Shown here one piece after another: positions 52,339-63,340 of a stretch of DNA of 64,000 nt. A program made the position numbers and the translations under genes. This DNA is from Ichthyophis bannanicus (lineage: Eukaryota > Chordata > Amphibia > Gymnophiona > Ichthyophiidae). Below the pieces are notes generated by a model. That model saw nothing but the letters and a program-made list of their open reading frames with translations. It ran no database searches and had not been told where the DNA came from. The stretch lies in contig CM066033.1 of NCBI GenBank assembly GCA_033557465.1, positions 388,065,289 through 388,129,288 of the forward strand, read 5' to 3'. The number at the start of each line of letters is the position of its first letter. Within the stretch, counting starts at the first letter, position 1.

Positions 52339-52596
52339 GGCGACACAATAGCCCCATCCACGGACTAGACTAGGCCACACAATTGAATCCGACCCTACAA
52401 GACACCAATGAATATGGCTAGCGAAATACAACTTCCATGAAGCTTAGATGTAAATAGTTTCCCAAGTTCTCCAAGTTTTCGTACCGGTTCAATGTAAACA
52501 CAGTTCCGTAAGGCAATGTGTATGTTTTATGTTCCATGTAAACCGCACTGATGTTGAATAGAGTGGTATAAAAGAAATGTAAATAAATAAATAAAA
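52339..52596 (+). mobile_element. SINE-like insertion
   Basis: A 258-bp insert ending TGTTGAATAGAGTGGTATAA followed by AAGAAATGTAAATAAATAAATAAA. It interrupts CR1-B between GGGGATGGG and GATGGTGAACTGG; other CR1-B copies read GGGGATGAGTCCCAAGGTGG. The tail type is shared with 40683-41079. No clear A or B box. Confidence 0.65.
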
Positions 52597-52886
52597 GATG
52601 GTGAACTGGATTAGAAATTGGTTGACTGACAGAAGGTGATGGTACATGGAGGTCACTCGGATGAAAGGAAGGTGATTAGCGGAGTGCCCCAGGGTTCGGT
52701 CCTGGGCCTGGCACTGTTCAATGTATTTGTGAGGGATATTACTGAAGGACTGAATGGAAAAGTCTGTCTTTTTGCAGATGAGACAAAAATTTGCAACGGA
52801 GTGGACTCCCCTAAGGGAGTGGATAACATGAGGAAAGATCTACAAAAGCTGGAAGAATGGTCTAATGCTTGGCAATTACGATTTAA
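52597..52886 (+). mobile_element. CR1-B copy 1, portion c
   Basis: RT palm: KVISGVPQGSVLGLALFNVF, then VCLFADETKICNGVDS, in which the catalytic FADD has become FADE. Ends GGCAATTACGATTTAA at the DIRS-B2 junction. Confidence 0.87.
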
Positions 52887-53045
52887 GTGTGAATTAGTCT
52901 TACCTGCTAATTGTAGTTCCTGGAGGAACTCCAGTCTAGTCCCGAAATCTCTGGGTTGACAACCTCCTCTAGCAGCTTTGGAGACTGAGAAACTTCTGTG
53001 ATGTCACCAGTATATAAGGACTGGAACCGCCTCATTACACCAGTT
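52887..53045 (+). repeat. DIRS-B2 left inverted terminal repeat
   Basis: Starts GTGTGAATTAGTCTTACCTG. From about 52925 it mirrors the right repeat: CCAGTCTAGTCCCGAAATCT, AGCTTTGGAGACTGAGAAAC, CCAGTATATAAGGACTGGAA. Confidence 0.9.
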
Positions 53046-53334
53046 TACCTATTGACAAAGCAGACTCACCGGAGAAACAAGAAATAAATAAATTGCAGCC
53101 TCAAAATAACTGCACTCCTGACTATAACAAACCTCCGGACTCTATTTCCAAGAACTGATCCCTCCTTGCGCATGCCCTGAGATCACCTGACTCCCCCCAT
53201 GCCAAGGAGGCTTTGAATCACACCACACCCAGGTTATATGATGCCCTCTCTCGAAGCAGCCCCCCTGACAGAACCAAAAATATTGCTCACCTGCAATTTA
53301 GCTCTTGCTTCAGGCTGAAGTGCGGTCACGAATT

Positions 53335-53445
53335 AGGGCGGGAACCGGGACTAGACTGGAGTTCCTACAGGAACTACAATTAGCAGGTAGGACTAATTCA
53401 CACTTCCTGATCGTCCCTCCAGTCTAGTCTTGGAATCTCTGGGGA
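53335..53445. repeat. DIRS-B2 internal complementary region
   Basis: The tip joint is at 53403/53404. To its left is the reverse complement of 52887 onward (about 60 nt, three differences). To its right TTCCTGATCGTCCCTCCAGT matches the reversed right tip (37 of 40 nt). Confidence 0.9.
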
Positions 53446-53556
53446 TGTACCAGAGCAGTAAAACCAATCAACGGGAGGGCACCGCTAGACCAGCCTGAAG
53501 CACCACTGATCCAAAAAAGGTGTCCCTGCCCGCCTTCACATCCAGACGGTAATACT

Positions 53557-56280
53557 TTACAAAAGAATGCACGACGACCATGTCGCCGCTTTACAGATCT
53601 CTGCCGCTGGCACCAAGCTACACTCCGCCCCTGACGTCACTTGCGCTCTAGTGGAATGAGCCCTCAAACCTTCCGGCACCTTTCTGCCACGCAAAATATA
53701 CACCGATGCAATCGCTTCCTTTACCCAGCGAGCAATGGAGCCCTTAGATGCTGCTTCTCCTTTCCTTGCTCCCACAAACAGCAAAAATAGCCTATCTGAC
53801 TTCCGGAAAGATGCTGTCCTAGCGACATACTTCAACGCTCGACAGATATCCAAGCGATGAAGCCACTCCGCGACCTGACCCTGACCTGTAGATGCAAACA
53901 CCGGCAATGAAACCACCTGATTCAAATGAAACGCTGAAACTACTTTAGGAAAAAACAACGGAACCGGCCTCAAAACCACCTTAGAATCAGAAAAAGACAG
54001 AAAGGGCTTCCTACAGGACAGCGCCTGTAACTCCGAAACGCGCCTCGCCGAGGCAATGGCCACCAAACACACCACTTTAAGTGTAAGGTCCTTCAAAGAA
54101 GCCTCCGCCAAGGGCTCAAAAGGCGCCTTACTCAACACCTCCAGAACCAAGGGCAGATCCCAAGCCGGGACCACCGGCTTACGCAGCGGCCTAAGTACAC
54201 CTATGGCCTTCAAGAAACGCTTTACATCCGGATGACAAGCTAACGACATGCCTTGTACCTTACCTCTATAACAGGACAGAGCTGCCAACTGTACTCCCAA
54301 GGACGCTGCCGCCAAACCCTTTTGAAAGCCATCCTGCAAAAACGCGAGCACTTGAGGAATTGACGCCCGCAAGGGAACGCAATCCCTCTCCGTACACCAA
54401 GCCTCAAAGATACGCCACACTCCTACATAAGCCAAAGAAGTAGACTGTCGTCGCGCTTTCAGCAAAGTAGAAACCACTGCTGATGAATAACCCCTCGCCC
54501 TTAACCGAGCCCTCTCAATAGCCAGATCGTAAGCGAGAATCGATCCACCTGAGGCATGCAAAGAGGCCCCTGAGTCAGAAGATCCTTTCGAACTGGCAGC
54601 TTCCAAGGCTCCTCTACCAACAGCCTTACGAGGTCCGCATACCACGGCCGTCTCGGCCAATCCGGAGCAATCAGAAGCACTGGCCCCCTGTGGCGCTCTA
54701 TGCGCTGCAGCACTCTGCCGATTAACACCCATGGCGGAAACACATACAGCAACTGCTGTTCCAGCCACTTCTGAATAAGAGCGTCCAAACCTTTCGCCAT
54801 CCTTTCTCTTCGCCTGCTGAAGAACCGACCAACCTGCGCCGACTGGAACGTTGCTGAAATCCATCACTGGCGTTCCCCAGCGCCTCACTAACTCCTTGAA
54901 AATCTCGGGATGCAGCACCCACTCCCCTGGGTCCACCCTCATTCGACTGAGAAAATCAGCCTCGACATTGTCCACTCCCGCGACGCGGACAAGGCTTCCA
55001 GATTCTGCTCCACCCACTCGAACAAATTCTCCGCCTCCGCTTCCAACGCCACGCTGCTGGTTCTGCCTTGATGATTTATGTAAGCCACCGCTGTAGCGTT
55101 GTCCGAGAATGCCCGAATGGCCTTTCCCTGAATATATGGACGCAACTCCCTGAGAGCTAACGCCACCGCCCGCAATTCCAACCTGTTGATCGACCACTCC
55201 TTCTCCAGAGGGGACCACTGACCCTGCACCAGCCAACCTTGACAATGGGCCCCCCAGCCGCTTAGACTGGCGTCCGTCATGAGGGAAATCCAGGAGGGCG
55301 CTTCCAACGACATCCCCCGTTCGAGACACCCCGGCCTCAACCACCAACGAGTCTGCGGCGGGCAAGCTAACCTCCGTGACAGTGGATCTCTTTGATGCAA
55401 CCACCTTCTCAATAGCGCCCTTCGCAAGGGCCTCATGTGGGCCCGCGCCCTCGGCACCAACTCCAGGGTTGCTGCCATCGTACCCAATAGCTGAAGATAA
55501 TCCCAGGCCGTGGGATTCTGTCGACTGAGAAACCAACTCACCAACATTTGGAGCCCCAGCACTCGCTGCTTCGGCAGAAACACTCGACCAACGCTGGTAT
55601 CGAAGCGAGCCCCCAGATACTCTAGCTCCTGAGACGGAAGCAACCTGCTCTTTGCTACGTTGACCACCCAACCAAGAGACTGCAACAGAGCTATCACTCT
55701 GGCCGTTGCCGACACACTCTTCTCTGGACTTGGCTCTGATTAACCAATCGTCCAGATAAGGGTGCACCAACACTCCTTCCTTCCGCAAGGCCGCTGCCAC
55801 CGCCACCTTGGTGAATGCCCGTGGTGCGGTGGCCAGGCCGAAAGAAGTGCCTGAAACTGAAAATGCCCCATTGGCACTGCAAATCTGAGGAATTTCTGAT
55901 GCTCCTGGCATATCGGAATGTGCAAATATGCCTCCGATAAATCTAGGGATGTCAGAAACTCTCCCTTTCGCACCGGTACTATAACGGACCTGAGGGTCTC
56001 CATTCAAAAATGACACGCGGAGACAGCGATTCACCCTTTTCAAATCTAGGATGGGTCGCCACGTTCCCTCCTTTTTTGGCACCATGAAGTAAATAGAGTA
56101 TCGACCGCATCCTAACTGGTCGGAAGGAACCGGGACAATAGCTTTGAGAGCCAGAAGCCTTCGCACTGCGTCCCGCACTGCCCGGCGCTTCGCTGGAGCG
56201 TTGCAGGGAGACCGCACGAAAGAATCGGTGACCGGTCGCTGAAACTCCAGTGTATAACCCTCTCGGATCACCTCTAACAC
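53557..56280 (-). pseudogene. DIRS-B2 907-codon frame: RT start, overlap region, tyrosine recombinase
   Basis: The C-terminal ~340 codons are the recombinase: YSSAVVSTLLKARRQSTSLA, EAWCTERDCVPLRASIPQVL, Arg in ASARRVSELQALS, HxxR in RAHSTRAQVTSGAECS, ending TWSSCILL, so the Tyr segment is missing or out of frame. The N-terminal part is RT fingers (MLEVIREGYTLEFQRPV, PVPSDQLGCGRYSIYFMV), shifts frame, then includes HPYLDDWLIRAKS. So 1-2 indels have moved RT pieces into this frame. The middle overlaps RNase H in the other frame. Confidence 0.78.
54501..55740 (-). pseudogene. DIRS-B2 RNase H and linker
   Basis: 55715-54939: continuation of RT, then RNase H with SLMTDASLSGWGAHCQG, INRLELRAVALALRE, FSDNATAVAYINHQGRTSS; a frameshift near 54990 precedes NVEADFLSRMRVDPGEWVLH in the neighbouring frame. 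The frame resumes at 54501-54800 with LYVFPPWVLIGRVLQRIERH and ends LTIWLLRGLG, the usual DIRS-B terminus. Confidence 0.8.
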
Positions 56281-56365
56281 CCACTGATTGGAAGTGAGTC
56301 CAAGCAGGATAAAACTCCCGTAGCCGACCTCCTACGGTAACTAACTCCTCCTGGACCCCCTGACT

Positions 56366-57895
56366 TCATTGTGGCTTCTTGAAACTAGCGGACGAGGAGG
56401 AAGAGGCAAAACCCCTGGTTGCTCCTCGAAACCCCCCAAACCCGGGAGTCCTAGTAGGGAAACGGCCCCGCTGACCTTGCCCAGCCACGGGGGAGGGAAA
56501 CAGCAAAACTCCCGCTGAGGCCCGCGAGACCCGTGGCATGGACCGGCTTTGCTTCTGTTTGTCCTCTGGCAACCTACCAGTTTTAGACTCTAAGTCCTTT
56601 ACCAATTTCTCCAAATCCTCTCCAAAGAGCAGTTTGCCGGGGAAGGGCAGCCTACTCAATTTAGCCTTGGAAGGACCGTCCGCTGACCAATTCCTTAACC
56701 AAAGACATCGCCGTCCAGTGACTACCAATGCCATACTCTTCGCCAAGCTGCGGATCAAGTCATAATGCACGTCAGCCAGAAATGCCGCCCCGGACTACAA
56801 GTGGGACGCCTCCTCGGTCACTTCCTCCGCGCGGTCCCCCTGGACCCTCTGCGCACACCTCAAGCAGGCTCTAGCCACCCAGGCCCCACAAATAGATGCC
56901 TGCAAGGATAGGGCAGTTGCTTCAAATACCTGCTTCAGCAAGGTCTCTAACTTACGGTCCTGCGGATCCTTAAGTGCTGCCGACCCCTCCACCGGGATGG
57001 TAGTCTTCTTGGTCACCGCCGAAACCGCCACATCCACTCTCGGCGCTTTGAACAACTCCCGGTCTTGATCCAAGAGAGGATAGAGCTTCGCCAGAACCAT
57101 AGCCCCTCGAAGATTGGCTTCAGGCGTATCCCACTCCTCCTGAATCATCTCCCTAAACGCTCGATGGAGAGGGAACGCCCTTTGAATCTTCCGGACGGCC
57201 TGCAGCAGAGGATCCTCCAGGGTAGAATCCTCTGCCGGCCCCCCCCCTCCAGCATATTGAGAGCCTTGAGAGATTCCGCGATGAGCACCGGCAGCTCCTC
57301 CCTACGGAACACCCTTACAACTCTAGCCTGATCTTCCTGATCTCTAATCTCTCCTTCCTCGAGCTCCCCCAGTTCCATGTCCGCCTCTTCCGACCGCAAG
57401 TCCTCCGAGAGCACGGACTGATCCAGACAATCCCTATCAGACCTAGGCTTCTTGGCACCACTGCCGGCCATGTCCTCAGCCAGAGGGGAACCGGGCCTCT
57501 TCTGCCCCAGGCCTGCCCCAGAAGTACTCGCTACCGGCCCCCCTTGTGAACCAGCCAGCGCCTTCTGCAGCAGTGCCACGAAATCTGGCGAAAAAAATCG
57601 CCGCTAAACCACCCAACACCGGTTGCTGAGACAACGGGGGTTCGGATGCAACCAGCGCTCCGCCCGCCAGCTCAGAAGCAGGTAGGGATGGAAGCAGGGA
57701 GACCCCCATCTCCTCCACGATGTCCTGTCCCCCCAGCTCGGGCTCAGGAGCTAACTCTTTCGCCACCAACTCTGGAGCACAGCCCCTACAAACCCCATCT
57801 TGAGACACTGAGCTCCTTCTGGCTCCACACATTAGGCAGAGCTGTTTTGCAGGCATGCTGCTCTGACAGACCTTAGAGTAGAACAAACCCCGCAC
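56366..57895 (-). pseudogene. DIRS-B2 gag-like ORF1, broken
   Basis: N-terminus at about 57855: MPAKQLCLMCGARRSSVSQD then CRGC, as in DIRS-B1. Acidic region with MELGELEEGEIRDQEDQARV at 57360, core FRREELPVLIAESLKALNML, KKTTIPVEGSAALKDPQDRK, GAWVARACLRCAQ, YDLIRSLAKSMALVV, and an Arg/Gly/Phe-rich end. Frameshifts or stops near 57580, 57240, 57147 and 56795. Four open pieces. Confidence 0.77.
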
Positions 57896-58539
57896 TAAAA
57901 ATTTATTTATTTATTTATTTTTATTTTACAATTTCCAATCGGGACCCGGACCTGAACCCAAAGCTGAAGGAACTAACCAAAAACGAAGCTTCCCTGCTAA
58001 GATATACCACGGCAAATCCCCAAACTGCCAACTGCGATTTTCCCGCGCTCTGCACACGCAGTGCGGCCTTGCCTTGTCTATACGAACTGTTTCGCGCCAA
58101 AAACCACCCCCTTACCTTCAGGGCTGCTGCCCTTATCTGCCCTTCCTCGAGAAGCAGATCGCCGAAATCTGTAAAGCCGGCATCTTAACGCCGACTCCAA
58201 TCAGCTGCAGCAACAGTCCCCCGGGAGCTCTAAGCGCCGGCAGGCAAGCCTCTGTACACGCCGAGTCTCCCCTCCAGGGCTCCTGTCCCCCTCAAATCGG
58301 GACGGTAGCCCGCCGTTGATCTTGCTCTGCAGGCAGCCAAACCCCACTCTGGCCCCTGCCTATTTCTTGTCAAAACAAAATAAATAACTAAAATAACAAA
58401 AAACGGAGCAGAAGACCTCAGGGCAGCTGGCAACCCGATTAAAACAATTAAAGGTACAAACACTTCTCTTATTCACCTTTTTTTTTTCTTTTCTATATTT
58501 TCTTTTAAATCTCTGAAACCCTTAACTTCTTAATCGTTC

Positions 58540-58731
58540 CTCTTGTGAGCCCCGGAATCCCCTTGGGCTCACCACTCTCTAGCTGCTTTGGAGACTGATA
58601 AAACTGGTGTAAGGAGATGGTTCCAGTCCTTATATACTGGTGACATCACAGAGGTTTCTCAGTCTCCAAAGCTGCTAGAGGAGGTTGTCAACCCAGAGAT
58701 TCTGGGACTAGACTGGAGAGACGATCAGGAA
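58540..58731 (-). repeat. DIRS-B2 right inverted terminal repeat (element 5' end)
   Basis: Hairpin arms 58581-58598 and 58659-58676 (AGCTGCTTTGGAGACTGA and its complement); second pair GTGAGCCC 58545-58552 with GGGCTCAC 58565-58572. The tip ends GACGATCAGGAA at 58731. Confidence 0.9.
58628..58637 (-). promoter_or_regulatory. Possible TATA box in DIRS-B2 terminal repeat
   Basis: GTATATAAGG on the minus strand, inside the hairpin loop of the right repeat and upstream of gag. Only motif-level evidence; the mirrored left repeat has the same motif near 53017. Confidence 0.3.
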
Positions 58732-59616
58732 TGTGAAAAAGTGCAGTGTCATGCACTTAGATAGCAGAAATCCAAGGGAAATGTACGCAATAGGGGGCGA
58801 GAGGTTGGTGTGCATGGTTCAGGAGAAAGACCTTGGTGTGATTATCTCTGATGATCTCAAGGTGGCAAAACAGTGCAACAAGGTGGTGGCAAAAGCCAGG
58901 AGGATGTTGGGCTGCATACAAAGAGGGATTACCAGCAGAAAGGAAGAGGTACTTATGCCACTGTACAGGTCGCTGGTGAGGCCTCACTTGGAATACTGTG
59001 TTCAGTTTTGGAGACCGTATCTTGCAAAAGATGTAAAAAGACTGGAAACTGTTCAGAGGAAGGCGACCAAAATGATTTGGAGCCTGCGTAAAAAACCCTA
59101 TGAGAAGAGACTTGAAGACCTAAATATGTACACTTTGGAGGAGTGGAGGGATAGGGGAGATATGATTCAGACCTTTAAATACTTAAAGATGAACAAACAA
59201 ACCTCTTCCAAAGATGGGGAAGCTGCAAAACCAGAGGGCATAACATGAAGCTGCAAGGTGGAAAATTGAAAGGCAATGTCAGGAAATATTTTTTCACTGA
59301 AAGGGTGGTGGATGCTTGGAATGCTCTCCCGATGGAAGTGGTGGGGGCAAACACGGTGACGGAATTCAAAACAGCATGGGACAAGCACTGCGGATCCCTT
59401 TATAGCAACAGGATAAAAACAAAATAAAATGAACCATCTAACTTCTCAACAAATAGGGGTGTCCTACATGGAGTGGTGGGTCTACCCCTAAACAAAGACA
59501 TGGGGAGGGGTGGCCTGCATGGAGTGACGGGTGCACCTACTCTTGCCATATATTTGCTGGGCAGACTGGATGGACCATGCTGGTCTTTATCTGCTGTCAT
59601 TTACTATGTTACTATT
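58732..59616 (+). mobile_element. CR1-B copy 1, portion d (ORF2 C-terminus and 3' end)
   Basis: Continues from 52886. The frame 58733-59248 is open: NPREMYAIGGERLVCMVQEK, RPHLEYCVQFWRPYLAKDVK, KATKMIWSLRKKPYEKRLED. The 3' non-coding region ends GGTCTTTATCTGCTGTCATT and TACTATGTTACTATT at 59616. Confidence 0.88.
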
Positions 59617-60810
59617 CGGCGCATCACTGATTCCACCATCATTGAGTGGTGGGGGGAGCTGAGGTTTTTGAAAGCCTGGGCAATCTGGTACTCGGTACAT
59701 GGTATCGAGTCTCTTGCTGACATGTGGAACCGTGAGCGGGCCTCCCAGATGTGGAATATACGATCCTGCAGGATACGATGCATTGGTAATGTAGTTGCCT
59801 CCTTGGGCATGGGTGGGTGTTGGAATATCTCTAATTCCTCTGCCCTCAATTCCTTTTCAGAGGCTACGGGGATGGCAAGCCCTGCTGCCATGTCATGTAT
59901 GAAGTCCTGAAAGGACATATCTTCTAGTGGGGACAGATGCCGTTCCTGAGGCGGCAAAGGGTCCGAAGGGATGTCTAGAAGTTCTCAGGAATCGAGTGAC
60001 CCCCCCCATTAGATTCTGAAGAACTGGAATCAGAGTCCAGTACGAAATCAAAATATTGGCAGTTTTGGGTTCAACCTCCATGTTGCATGGATGAAGGTCG
60101 ATGCAGAGACCGATACTCTGAGGTATCAGAACAGAGAGCCATGACGGCTTGAGTCTGCTGGATACCGGGGGGTATTGATCGGTTCCAACGAAGGTATCTA
60201 CCTCGGGGGTTTTGACGATGCCAGTTCGAGGGCTGGCATCAGGCCAGATGTGCCTGGCTTTAGGCTTGCTGCCTAAGGCAGCCCTCCTGAGGCTCTCAAT
60301 GTTATGGGTACCGAGGCTGCCAGGAGTGCTGACAAACTCCTCTCGAGCGCCAGTATGCGCGCTGGTCTAGGGAGTTGCCTGACATCCTGGTGGAGTCACC
60401 TACAGGGCTCTGAGTCACCATCCCAGAATATAGAACCGGTAATTCTCTGGAGGTCGATGCCTTGGGAGCACCCCAGAGCCCCACTTGTGCTTTGGAGGAC
60501 AGATCCTCCCACAAGGACCGTTTGACTAGCTGGTTTGCCTTGGAAGCATCTCTAGGGGAGTCTTGATGCTTTATCCTGTGACTTCTCTCTGGCCTCGGTA
60601 TCGGTCTTTGATGCCGATGCAGAGGATTTGGGAGAAGCCAGAGACTGACTTACTTTTATGTTTGGACTTCAAAGAAACCCGATACCCATGAGGAGGTCGA
60701 TGCCCTCAATTTAGTGGAAGCCAGTGAAACCGAGTCATACAATCCATCTTGTCTGGCTCAGTTCTTGAGGTCTCTCTATCATTGGCTGGCACAAAGCACA
60801 AGAATTGGGT
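59617..60810 (-). mobile_element. DIRS-C gag fragment (copy 3), decayed
   Basis: Minus-strand pieces with LSPLEDMSFQDFIHDMAAGL (59900), matching the SFQDFIIEMTKGLSIA core of DIRS-A', plus HSMMVESVMRRIVT. Homologous to 32100-32850. The N-terminal zinc motif is not reached. The right limit at about 60810 is approximate. Confidence 0.6.
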
Positions 60811-61743
60811 TGATGTTGTGATGACGAAAGTGCATCTGAACCCATGGAACTAGGGGAAAACCAAACATTTACCTTCAACCAGAGGGATAGCCCAGAGAGC
60901 AGTAGGTTTCAAATTGCAGCCAAGGAAAAAAAAACAACACACAGCTGCTGAGTGCAGGCCATGCCCAATCTCTGAGGCAAGCTGGGGAGGTAATGGGAGA
61001 CACCTGGGGGAGGAGTTGGAACCGGTAGTGCAGCCACACTCATTTAAGCTCCAGGGAACAGGAGGAGGGGAGTCCACCAGGGAAAAGGAAGGAGAAAGGA
61101 CTTCCAAGGGAATGGAAGGAAGAAGAAGCTTCAGGAGAGCTGAAGGAGAAAGGTTTTCCAGGGACAGCCTCACTGGGGAGTCCCAAAGCAGCCAGCACAC
61201 AGAAAGCTACAGTCCAGAGAGAAGCCTGGGCTGCAGAGGAATTGCAGCTAGATCTGGAGATAGGACGGTTTGGCCTGAGAGAGTTGCTGACCTTAAGAAA
61301 GGTACGAGAGCAGCAGTGCAAGAGGCTGCAGGAAAATCATCAGCTGTGAAAAGATGTGTGAATAGACCTGTTACTAAGAATAATGTGAGCCAGTTAGAGG
61401 CCCTGAGCCGTCTAAGGAAAGATAAGAATCTCTACAGCCCTACTAAAAGCCATGAGTGTAAAGAGAGGTCTCGATGGGAAAAACATTTAGAGCTGTTAGA
61501 AGAAATTAAGCCTACGTTTATACAAGCTGATTCAACCCCAGAAATAACAAACCCTGGTTATGAAGATATGCAGACAGAAGTTTGTGATTCTGAGCAAGAG
61601 TCCGTAGAGTCTTTAATGGATTGTTCCCTTTGTAAAAAGACAGGGTAGAGAAGTGTTGGGTTTTTAAAAAGGAGAAAGAAAAACCCAGAAGCTAATTACC
61701 TGAATGAATTATACCTTGAATGCTGAAAAGTTTGAGAGAGAAA
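60811..61743 (+). other. Unassigned block with a 244-codon open frame
   Basis: The frame 60914-61648 is uninterrupted. It starts MQPRKKKQHTAAECRPC and ends with MDCSLCKKTG. It is Glu/Lys/Ser-rich, with a charged segment KERSRWEKHLELLEEIKPTF and an acidic end DMQTEVCDSEQESVESLMDC. No family recognised. The upstream part (60930-61260) is GA-rich with TCATTTAAGCTCC, a weak TATA-like site, and could be an LTR or leader of an LTR element; I found no second LTR. It is cut on the right by a DIRS-A' left end. Confidence 0.3.
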
Positions 61744-62230
61744 GCACAGTTACTTACCTGTAACAGGTGATCTCTGGGAACAGCAGGAATTAGTCTTCAC
61801 ATATGGGTACGTCGGTACCGACGGAGCCTGCACGGGAATGCTGCCCAGCTTCCAATCAGAAAGCTTTTGGCAGCATCCCTCGCGCCTGCGCAGTGACTTC
61901 CCGCCTTCTCCACAGCCTCTCTTCAGTTGAGTTTCAGAGCTGAGACAAAGGCGAGGAGAGAAAAGGAAGAAGATAAAAAAGATGCAACTCCTAGGGGAGG
62001 TGGGAGGGTTGTGAAGACTAATTCCTGCTGTTCCCAGAGATCACCTGTTACAGGTAAGTAACTGTGCTATCTCCAGGAACAAGCAGGAATGAGTCTTCAC
62101 ATATGGGGACTCCCGAGCTGGAGATGCCAGGGGGAGATCCCATAAAAATGAAAGTGCCTGGATCAGGGGTGCATTTTGTCTCCAGGAATCCCCGGCATCC
62201 AATGTGGGATGGAGGGCAGGAGTTGACAAT
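61744..62230 (+). mobile_element. DIRS-A' left terminal repeat plus internal complementary region
   Basis: Begins GCACAGTTACTTACCTGTAA exactly like 20540, with the palindrome CGTCGGTACCGACG at 61810-61823. The complementary region lies at about 62005-62100 with the joint ACTGTGC / TATCTCCAGG. Similarity to DIRS-A' ends at GGGCAGGAGTTG (about 62228), just before the recombinase would begin. Confidence 0.85.
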
Positions 62231-63340
62231 AAAGGAGCTGTGAGGAAAGAAACAGCATAGCCAAGGACTAGAGGGATTTACAAACTACAGGAGTCCTTGG
62301 TAGATATGAGTAGCATTAAAGACATTTAATGTACACTTAAAATATGCAGCTTACCTACTGTATTGTAGGAAGTAGAAAGCATGATGGAGTCTACTGGATA
62401 AGCAGTGGCGGAATCTTCAAGGTGACCTCTCAGTAGTGAGGATGAAGGTCCAGCCCTGGAGGTAGTAGATGATCCAGGTGTCAACTGGGTAGGATGTGAC
62501 GTCAGGTCTTTAATGGAAAGCTTTATGGGAAAAGCTAAAAACTCCTTTAGGCATAAGGTCATTAACATTGAGGACTAAAGGAAGAAGACTGACTGAGTTG
62601 GACAACTAGTCCAGTCCTGGCGGGAAGAGGGGGACTGGAAAAAACCCCTATTCCCACTGAAAACAGTTGTGTACTCAAGATAAAGAGGTACAGTGTTTTT
62701 CCTAGCTGGCGAGAGATAGGAAAAAATATTGAAGCTTGATGCTTCATGGACTTAAAGAAAAAATAGCAGATGTTAGCAACAAAGTGGTTAGTGGTGCCTA
62801 ACAGTTTCTGCATCGAAATATGGCATGGGAAGTAGGGCGACAGACTGTCTAAAACCTCTAGGAGGTAAAACATGTAGTATAGACAGTAAGGGTGATAGTG
62901 TGTAAGACAGACCAACCCTTAAGAGGCCCCCCATGAAACACCTATATATATAGGGATATATACATGTGGCTGGAAGATATATGTATAGATATGTATATAT
63001 CTATATCTATATATATATCTATATGTACAGATGTATAGTAGGATATGGGTGGTGAAATATATCAAAGATATATATATATGATATACCTGAACATATGTAA
63101 ATTTGTGGGGCATGGTCTAGCACCACCAGGTTAATGATATAGGTATGTAGACATATATGGAGATGCTACATACCAGACAATAGGTTGAAGATACATATCT
63201 ACCACCCATCCCCATAATTGTACATGGGGAATATAAAAGAAAAAAATTCTGTGCTCTACAAGAGGGTGAACCCACTTAAGATATGTAGAGAGAATCTATT
63301 TTCAAGGACTGAGGGATGCAGAAAAGCAATCTAACCAGAT
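62231..63340. other. Unassigned region with AT-rich repeat
   Basis: Follows the DIRS-A' left end but has no recombinase or RT similarity. Minus-strand frames of 80 and 117 codons exist (62326-62568, 62562-62915) without recognisable domains. Could be a divergent interior of a non-autonomous DIRS, or flanking DNA after truncation. Confidence 0.35.
62945..63090. repeat. AT-rich TA/TATC microsatellite
   Basis: Repeated ATATATAT, ATCTATATCT and ATGTATATAT units, degenerate. Apparent reading frames across it are low-complexity. Confidence 0.85.

Larger units (their letters stand above)
52887..58731 (-). mobile_element. DIRS-B2 retrotransposon, complete with both ends
   Basis: 5845 bp. Left ITR 52887-53045, internal complementary region about 53335-53445, recombinase/RT frame 53557-56280, RT/RNase H frame 54501-56050, gag 56366-57895, right ITR about 58540-58731. 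It is inserted in CR1-B between ATTTAA and TGTGAAAAAGTG, with no duplication. Gag is the most damaged part. Confidence 0.92.

Noticed and set aside
52339..52596. tRNA-derived SINE with A and B boxes
   Set aside because: I could not find convincing pol III boxes; only the A-rich tail and clean insertion support a SINE-like call.
62919..63113. 64-codon Tyr/Ile-rich frame
   Set aside because: Low-complexity translation of the TA/TATC repeat.
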